Shown here piece after piece: positions 58,258-64,000 of a stretch of 64,000 nucleotides of DNA. The DNA is from Kingdonia uniflora (Eukaryota; Streptophyta; Magnoliopsida; Ranunculales; Circaeasteraceae). The stretch's first letter is position 1; each line of letters opens with the position of its first letter. The position numbers were made by a program, and so were the translations under genes. The notes under the pieces are model-generated. The model saw only the letters and a program-made list of their open reading frames with translations, did not search any database and was not told the origin of the DNA. The stretch is from the NCBI GenBank assembly GCA_014058105.1, contig JACGCM010001386.1:1-64000 (forward strand), given 5' to 3'.

Positions 58258-59215
58258 TTAGTACGGAAATGGGTTGAGATGGAGTTTCAGAAACAATGGT
58301 CGGGTTGGGAATAAGGGCTGAATTTTTAGGAGGTGAAGTACTATTAGGAACAAAATCAAAAGTTTACGTGTCTTCGATAGGTATAGGAATAACATGAGAT
58401 GAAATATTGGGTAAAGGTATGGTAGAGAAAGGGAAAATGCCTTCATGAAAGGTGACGTCGCAGGATGTATAAATGGTGTTAGATTCAATATCGTAAATGT
58501 GATACCCTTTTTGTCCATGGGGATATCCAACAAAAATGCCGGATTTAGCACGTTGATCAAATTTATGCTTAATATTTGCATTTCGGGCATAACATAAACA
58601 TCCAAATAATCGAAGACGATGATAATCGGGCATAGAATTAAATAATAGCTCGTAAGGAGATTTACCCTAAAGCTTGGTGGAAGGCATTTTGTTAATAGGA
58701 TAGACTGCAGTTAAGACACATTCACCCCAAAATTTCATAGGCAAATGTGCTTGAAACATAAGAGCGCGTGACTTCAAGGATATGGCGGCGTTTACGTTCT
58801 ACGACGCCATTTTGCTGGGGAGTGCCTACACAACTCCTTTGATGGACTACACCATTTTCCAAAAAAAAATCTGCATTTCTTTTGAGATGAATTCAGAACC
58901 GTTATCGGACTGTACTTTTTGGATTGGATAGAAAAATTCAGCCCCATTACTAGAGGAAAGCAAATGAACTTTAGAATTAAATTAGGTTTTTATTATAGCA
59001 AAAAATGCTTTTAATATGCTTTGGGTTTGAGATTTTGCGGGCATAAGATAAATCCATGTGCATCTTGTAAAATCATCAACTAAACGAAGTTTGCATGAAA
59101 GGACCCCATATATCGACATGTATTAACTGAAACGCTTTATTATAAGTAATAGTACTAGATGGAAAAGGTAACCGTTCTTGTTTAGCTTGGGGGCATACTT
59201 CACAAAAATGATTAT
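58258..59215 (-). pseudogene. copia D: integrase
   Basis: From high to low: zinc-binding end CEVCPQAKQERLPF, core start LIHVDIWGPF (first Asp), a damaged middle (58900-59060), then [17 protein letters not shown] at about 58780-58832 with the catalytic Glu, then the copia C-terminal motif YHRLRLFGCLCYARN and KCDQRAKSGIFVGYP-like sequence near 58550-58633, ending FHEGIFPFSTIPL. Stops and a frameshift are present. It would insert the element cDNA. Confidence 0.85.
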
Positions 59216-59990
59216 TCAAACATTGCAAACTTGTTTAATAAAGGTTCTAATGAATGAAAAGATTGATGTCCTAAACGTCGATGCCAAAGATCTACCGTGG
59301 GAGGAGTAAGAACAGCCAAAGCTATTGGGGATGACTGGAAATAATATAGACCCTCATGGACTTTGCCCTGCCCAATCGTCTTCTTCGTTAAATGGTCCTG
59401 AAAGAAGTACAAAGTAGGAAAGAAGGTTAGGGAGCAATTATTGGTTCTAGTGAGCTTACTCATAGATAACAAGTTAAATTTGAAAGAAGTGATATGATAG
59501 ACATTTTTGAGTTGCAAAGAAGTAGAAAGAGTTACAGTACCAATATGTAAAATAGGGACACTAGACCCATCAGGCAACTGAGCAAAAGATGGTTTTGTGC
59601 ATGGTTTATAAGTTGTAAATAATGTTAAGGAAGAACACATATGGTGTGTAGCTCCACTATCAATAATCTACATAGAATATCGTGCAGAAAGTACTATACC
59701 TGCAAGAGTTGATGGTCCGGATTGGATGTTACCTGAGGCCATCATAGCTAAGAGTTTGTGGTACTGTTATTTTGTAACAGTTGATGTCGATTGAGAACCG
59801 TTATTCTCCGTTTGAATTGAAGGTCCCGAAACATCGGGTTTGCGAGGTGGATAACCAATGATTTTGAAGCATCTTTCTTTCTAGTGACCATCAATATTGT
59901 AATGGTCGCAATGATATCGTGGCTTTCAAGTATTGTTGGAAGAACGATTTCCACCATTATGAAAAGGCCGAAAATGATTTGCATTGGGTT
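59212..59990 (-). pseudogene. copia D: zinc knuckle, protease, GAG-pre-integrase
   Basis: The knuckle at about 59880-59925 reads CDHYNIDGH, stop, KERC: the second Cys has become Tyr. Protease begins IIDSGATHHMC (DSGAT at 59647-59661) and runs as one open frame to 59212, including LPDGSSVPILHIGTVTLSTS, NLLSMSKLTRTNNCSLTFFP and the GAG-pre-integrase signature LWHRRLGHQSFHSLEPLL. Order and spacing are typical of copia. Confidence 0.87.
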
Positions 59991-59999
59991 TGGTAACAG

Positions 60000-60766
60000 A
60001 AAGAGCCGCCACTTCAGAGATAGGAAAGGCAGTAGAGTGGATCTCTTGCTGCTTCTCTTCTTGTCGAATTAAAGAATAGACTTTCGTAGCATTAGGGAAA
60101 GGCTCCATTAATAATATTTGAATGCGGATTGCGGAAAATCGATCATGGAGGCCTTATAGAAACTCCATTGCACGCTCTTGTTATAGACGATCAGATACGA
60201 CCTTCCCACTACCGCATGTGCATGGCTTTAAAATATTAAAGGAGTTGAGTTCATCCCATAACGAATTTAGCTTTGTAAAATAACATGTGACTGACATAGC
60301 GTCTTGCTTTAGGGAAGTAATCGATTGCTTCAACTGGTAGATTTTAGGAGCATTGGTTTGAGAAAAAATTTCAGCAAGATCGAGCCAAATCTCTCTCGCA
60401 GTATCCGCATAAAGGATGCATGCTTCTGCAGATATCCGAAGAGACAAAGTTTAGGATCCAAGAACCAACAAGATCGTTGCATCGTACCCACTGGTGCAAT
60501 GTCGTGGCATTGATTAGATCGGGTTATTTGATGGAGTCGTCAATAAATCCAAGCTTGTTTTTGGCGTTGAGAACTTTAGTAATGGCACTATGCCATGAGG
60601 GGTAATTATCGCCCGAGAGAGTGGGTGTAACGAAGATGGCGGTTGAGTTATTTAAGTGATGGATGAAGTATGGGTCGAGTGTTGTTGGTGTGTCCGGTGT
60701 TGGTGTTGGTGTTGGTGTTGATTGTGTGGTATTGTTAAGAGATGAACTAGCATTGTCGCCGGCCAT
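60000..60766 (-). pseudogene. copia D: gag
   Basis: ATG 60766 gives a Thr/Pro-rich start (STPTPTPTPDTPTTLDPYF), then TLSGDNYPSWHSAITKVLNA, a stop at about 60524, and a frameshift into ISAEACILYADTAREIWLDL then KIYQLKQSITSLKQDAMSVT, a UBN2-type capsid body. It lies 58 bp downstream of the primer site. The capsid would package the element RNA. Confidence 0.86.
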
Positions 60767-60823
60767 TATAAAGCAAGGAAGAAGACGAAAGAAAAAAATA
60801 AAAATAAAGAAGAGGATCGGGTA

Positions 60824-60835
60824 GCTCTGATACCA
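60824..60835 (-). other. primer-binding site of copia D
   Basis: TGGTATCAGAGC on minus, directly after the LTR. Same initiator Met tRNA type as copia element 1. Confidence 0.92.
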
Positions 60836-61045
60836 TGTTAAGATTAGAGAATAAGATTTGGTAGTCTCTTACTCAAATTGAGTAGAGATCATTAATCTAT
60901 TTATAATGTCAGACTTTACAAATAAGAGGAAAATCTTTCTCCTCAAATCAATGAAGATTTTTTTTATCCAACAAGATTACAAAGTTATCTACTACTACAA
61001 GGATAAGTACACAATTAAATCAAAACTCTAACATATACATCAAGA
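60836..61045 (-). repeat. 5' LTR of copia D
   Basis: 210 bp. The minus-strand TATA box TTATAAATAGATTAATG is at about 60892-60906. Ends defined by the partner LTR and GTACT duplication. Confidence 0.92.
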
Positions 61046-61510
61046 GTACTACTTTGTGGTTGAGATAAATACAAGACACGCGTTTGTTTAAAGTATTACA
61101 AGTGAAGGATGCTTTCATTATGGACAATTATGCATATTCAAGATCTATTTTAGTTAGGCATGCAGATCACCTCAAAAGAAACATCACTATACTGAACATA
61201 GTATTATCATCTTGTGGTGTGTGATTAATTTCATTTGGTAGGTTAAAATAGTGATACTTATTTCAAGTTTCATTAGATAAGATGGGTGAGAGAAAATGAC
61301 AAAAGAGAGGTATGAGAGAGATTGGTCGGGCTTGGTCCAGGCTGGACTAGATTCGGGCCAATTCGGGACGGGATATGGGCCAGCCCGCAACAAGAAAAGG
61401 TATAATCAAGCGGACTGGACGGGTTATAAATAGTAGCCGGGCTAGGCGGGCTTTTTGTCGGGTGGACTGGGCCACGGGCTTTTGCCCATATTGTCAGCCC
61501 TAGTCATGAG

Positions 61511-62520
61511 TTTGAAACCAAAGGGTTGAAAATTGGTTGCCTTCGGGCTTTGTACCCCCTTAGGAGCTTCACCCTTAAGGGATTATTATAGTAGTTACAA
61601 ATCTACAAAATCGGCTTAGCTTTCCAAAAAACAAATTATACATCCATTGGTACAACTCCATGGCTCAAACCAAAAGGCTGGATTTTGGCCAAAAAGTCAA
61701 CGAGCTATGTACTTACGCTCCATCATCCAGGGATCGTGGTCTTCGCTTGACATAAATGAAATGCCTGACACACTCGACATGGCCTCCCCAACTACCTGTA
61801 AGGCCCTGTGCGAAAATACAAGGGGGCCTAAAAAAAAAAAAACTTAAACCTTTAACCTCTTACTTATAAGAAAATACATCAATCAACTAAGCCAAGTTTG
61901 CATCATATCACGTATTTACAATTTATTTTTGTAAGGCCTTGGGCAATTTTATTTTTTTGGGTCTTGTGCGGACACACACCTCGCACACCCATAGGACCGG
62001 GCCTGTCACTCGATAACATAGGTGGGGATCGATCCATAGGATTCACAACCTAATTGAGTTAGTCTACCTCGACGAAATTTAATAGTCCATGCATCCTCAT
62101 ATCCATGTGCGAAACTACACCTTTACCCAATATATGAAACTAATTTGATTCACTAATCTTAACAATCTCCACCACAGGACAAACACCCCTACTTGTCAAC
62201 TATCCTATACTACCGCACATCTATACCAGAACAACTATTCATTTTGAGCATTACTTACCCATCTAATCTACAGCTACAATAAGGCCAGTAGCACCAGGCA
62301 GAAACACTCCTCCCACGACTCTATGTAATTTCATTCAACTTTATGCCCTTTTCATAACAACAGTTTTCGAAAAGAAAAAAACGAACGTTATCCCTCCTCT
62401 CCCTCTCTCTCTCTCTTTCTCTCTCTCACTCACTATTTTCTCCACTAAAACATCATCATCATCATCATCACTCACCTTTCACTTCCCCCAAAACAAAACC
62501 CTAATTTCACCAACTATTCA
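61511..62520. other. host DNA left of WEB-family remnant
   Basis: No gene. It continues copy Y of the duplicated LINE-like region for a few dozen bases, then unclassified sequence. GTAAGGCCCTGTGCGAAAATAC (61799) and GTAAGGCCTTGGGCAATTTTA (61932) suggest remnants of a small transposon ending near CGGGCCTGTCAC (62001). A (CT)n tract at 62398-62428 and an (ATC)n tract at 62450-62470 lie in the presumed 5' UTR of the next gene. Confidence 0.5.
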
Positions 62521-62526
62521 AACACA

Positions 62527-63024
62527 ATGTACCGCCACCAATACTCTGATTCTGCCCAGATTTCAAATCTCACAACCTCCGAAACCCTAGATTCTGATAT
62601 GAAGCTGGAGGCAGAAACATCCGATACCCTAGACTCTAATTTGAAGTTGGGGTCGGAAATGGGGAAACCCTAGTTTTGGAGGAGAAGAAGAAGAGATGGT
62701 TTAGAGCGGAGATCGATACGTCTCCGCCTTTTGAGTCTGTGAAAGAAGCTGTTAGCCATTTTGGTGGTAGTGGTGTTTGGAGACCTCCGCAAAAGAGCGC
62801 GGAACCCCCCGAGGTTTACTTCGACTTATATTTGAGGTTTTTAGCTGTAGAAGTAAAGATAATGAGTTCAATAACTTGAGTTTGTTGCGAAGAGGTGATA
62901 AAAATAGACAAAACAAAGAAACCCCTTTGAATTGGAGTGTTAATTTGCCCCTAAAGGAAAAATTGGAGGAATTTTACAATTTGAAGCTAAATGCAAGCTT
63001 TAGTAGAAAATGGGGCATGTGTTA
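62527..63024 (+). pseudogene. 5' end of a WEB-family (plastid-movement type) gene, broken
   Basis: ATG 62527 opens MYRHQYSDSAQISNLTTSET, followed by two ~42-bp in-frame repeats encoding ETLDSDMKLEAET and DTLDSNLKLGSEM. A frameshift at a G run (62661-62664) leads to KKKRWFRAEIDTSPPFESVK then EAVSHFGGSGVWRP, the N-terminal signature of plant WEB/PMI2-like coiled-coil proteins. These proteins act in the cytoplasm in chloroplast movement (family knowledge). A stop follows at 62877; a further piece, LKEKLEEFYNLKLNASFSRK (to 63024), is in another frame. The long coiled-coil body is absent within the window. CT-rich leader upstream fits a real 5' UTR. Confidence 0.7.
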
Positions 63025-63030
63025 AGTGTT

Positions 63031-64000
63031 CTACCGATATTGGACCATCGGTATGCACATAGTCACAAATTTGGGAATGCGGGAGAAGTATTTGAGGGGT
63101 GAATTTAGTGAAGTACTGTGGAATTCAGTAATAGTCACGAAAGTCTGGGAAAATTTGGGCACAAGTGATTAGGTGAGACAAATCACCAAACATGTAGAAG
63201 ACTATACATTTAAAGAAATTAGTAAGGATGATAATTAAAAGTACAATAAGAAAACTACCTTACTAATGCTAGTGAACTCAACTTCCAGAACCTGTTTAAG
63301 CTTCGAAATGGAAGAGAGAATAAGTTTCCAATTCCTTTCACTTTGGAAATAGAAGTAAAGGGTATAATTAGAAGATGAACTTCACTTACTTGGAAAAGAA
63401 AATGGTTAATGAAGTCTGGCGGAAGAAGAGAGTAAGAATGAAGAGAAATTTTGGGTAGCGAAAGAGGAAATTAGTGATATATGTGGAGTAAGTAGAATCT
63501 AATATAACGGTTATGGTGAAAAGCAAAAAAATTCATGGAAATTTGCCAAATAAACAAACTAATTGCGACTGTGTCAATAACTCGGAGATTAATCGTAGAA
63601 ATTAGGATCAACGACTTATTTTTCTAGTTAACGAGCAATTACGTATGCGTTATTGCGCGTGCAAATGCGTTATTTTTGAGAATAAAGTTGGAGTTGAGTT
63701 TAATTTTTTGATATCTTACTTAATTTTGATAGTGAACCCAGTTTGCCATTGAAAGTTAGACTCTAATATCTATGAGGAAAGCATGGCTGCATGACTCGCA
63801 TTATTTTCTTTAAATTGTTCATAATGATGAGAAGGCTGGAGAGTATGACTTTAAGTAATAAAGGTACAACTCAAAGACACATCTGGAATATTATTTTAGG
63901 TAATAAATCTTTGTAAGCCTAGTGGATTAGAGCAAAGCTGATTAGAAATAGGAATTTTTGGTCTTTAAAGACCCCCAAGTCAGCTTCATGGGTTTGGAGG
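63031..64000. other. right edge, no gene seen
   Basis: AT-rich, low coding potential in all frames. It could be intron or intergenic DNA downstream of the WEB-family 5' piece; the window ends here. Confidence 0.5.

Larger units (their letters stand above)
42866..61045 (-). mobile_element. Ty1/copia element D, complete, split by gypsy element C
   Basis: Short LTRs (42866-43074 and 60836-61045) match along their length and are flanked by a perfect duplication GTACT (42861-42865, 61046-61050). Going down the minus strand: primer site, gag, zinc knuckle, protease, integrase, RT, then (beyond element C) RNase H, a G-rich polypurine tract and the 3' LTR. Without C it is about 4.9 kb, a normal copia size. 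Stops and frameshifts occur but most catalytic motifs remain. LTR termini are non-canonical (see findings). Confidence 0.94.
42517..61502. mobile_element. hAT-type non-autonomous element split by copia D and gypsy C
   Basis: The left end TAGGGCTGGCAGTTCAAGC and the inverse of the right end TAGGGCTGACAATATGGGC form terminal inverted repeats. An exact 8-bp duplication GTCATGAG flanks the pair (42509-42516 and 61503-61510), the hAT hallmark. After removing copia D the element is about 800 bp. It is rich in GGGCCGGGCC/GTTCGGGCC phrases and has no transposase. Confidence 0.88.

Noticed and set aside
57219..60766. Functional copia D polyprotein
   Set aside because: In-frame stops, frameshifts and the 13.3-kb insertion of C in the RT gene make expression impossible.
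61790..62010. Complete small transposon bounded by GGCCCTGTGCG and CCGGGCCTG
   Set aside because: The two ends are not convincing inverted repeats and no target duplication was found.

Overview
The window is a plant nuclear (most likely eudicot) heterochromatic region: AT-rich, almost gene-free and built almost wholly of nested transposable elements. I see no bacterial genes, tRNA, rRNA or CRISPR. The only recognisable host gene is a broken WEB-family 5' end near the right edge (62.5 kb). A few weak exon-like stretches lie at 18.2-18.9 kb.

Layout. 1-~2300: right part of a Ty1/copia element on the minus strand, cut by the window edge. 2394-18127: Ty3/gypsy element A (LTRs 2394-3121 and 17389-18127, target duplication GGTAC). 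18133-19152: host remnant ending in a CACTA-like terminus. 19153-37919: gypsy element B (target duplication ACGAC), itself split by an L1-type LINE (30071-36031). 37925-40492: non-coding remnant. 40498-41647: solo LTR (target duplication GTAGG). 42517-61502: an ~800-bp hAT-type element (8-bp duplication GTCATGAG) split by a complete Ty1/copia element D (42866-61045, duplication GTACT), which is split in turn by gypsy element C (43883-57206, GGTGT/GGTAT). 61511-64000: host DNA with the WEB-family remnant.

A, B and C belong to the Tat lineage: their pol order is (protease)-RT-RNase H-second RNase H-integrase, though C has lost both RNase H domains and A has lost protease. In all three, the 5-10 kb between integrase and the 3' LTR carries a conserved block of three genes on the opposite strand. 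aORF1 (~148 codons, Gly-rich tail) lies nearest the 3' LTR. aORF2 (~118 codons) follows. aORF3 is a five-exon, ~1,085-codon gene whose protein resembles plant 'putative gypsy type transposon' proteins and ends in a long coiled coil. Intron positions are conserved between copies, the exons are free of splice signals in the sense direction that I can see, and most starts have a TATA-like box 40-100 bp upstream. A variable tandem repeat (44 bp x 15 in A, 160 bp x 4 in C, one 160-bp unit in B) separates integrase from the antisense block.

All copies are defective, with stops, frameshifts, deletions and lost catalytic residues. The window is a fossil record of a retrotransposon family that carried its own convergent, intron-containing antisense genes. 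This is the most interesting system here. Extra ORFs in Tat-lineage elements such as Grande and Retand are known; a conserved three-promoter spliced antisense cluster is what deserves checking.
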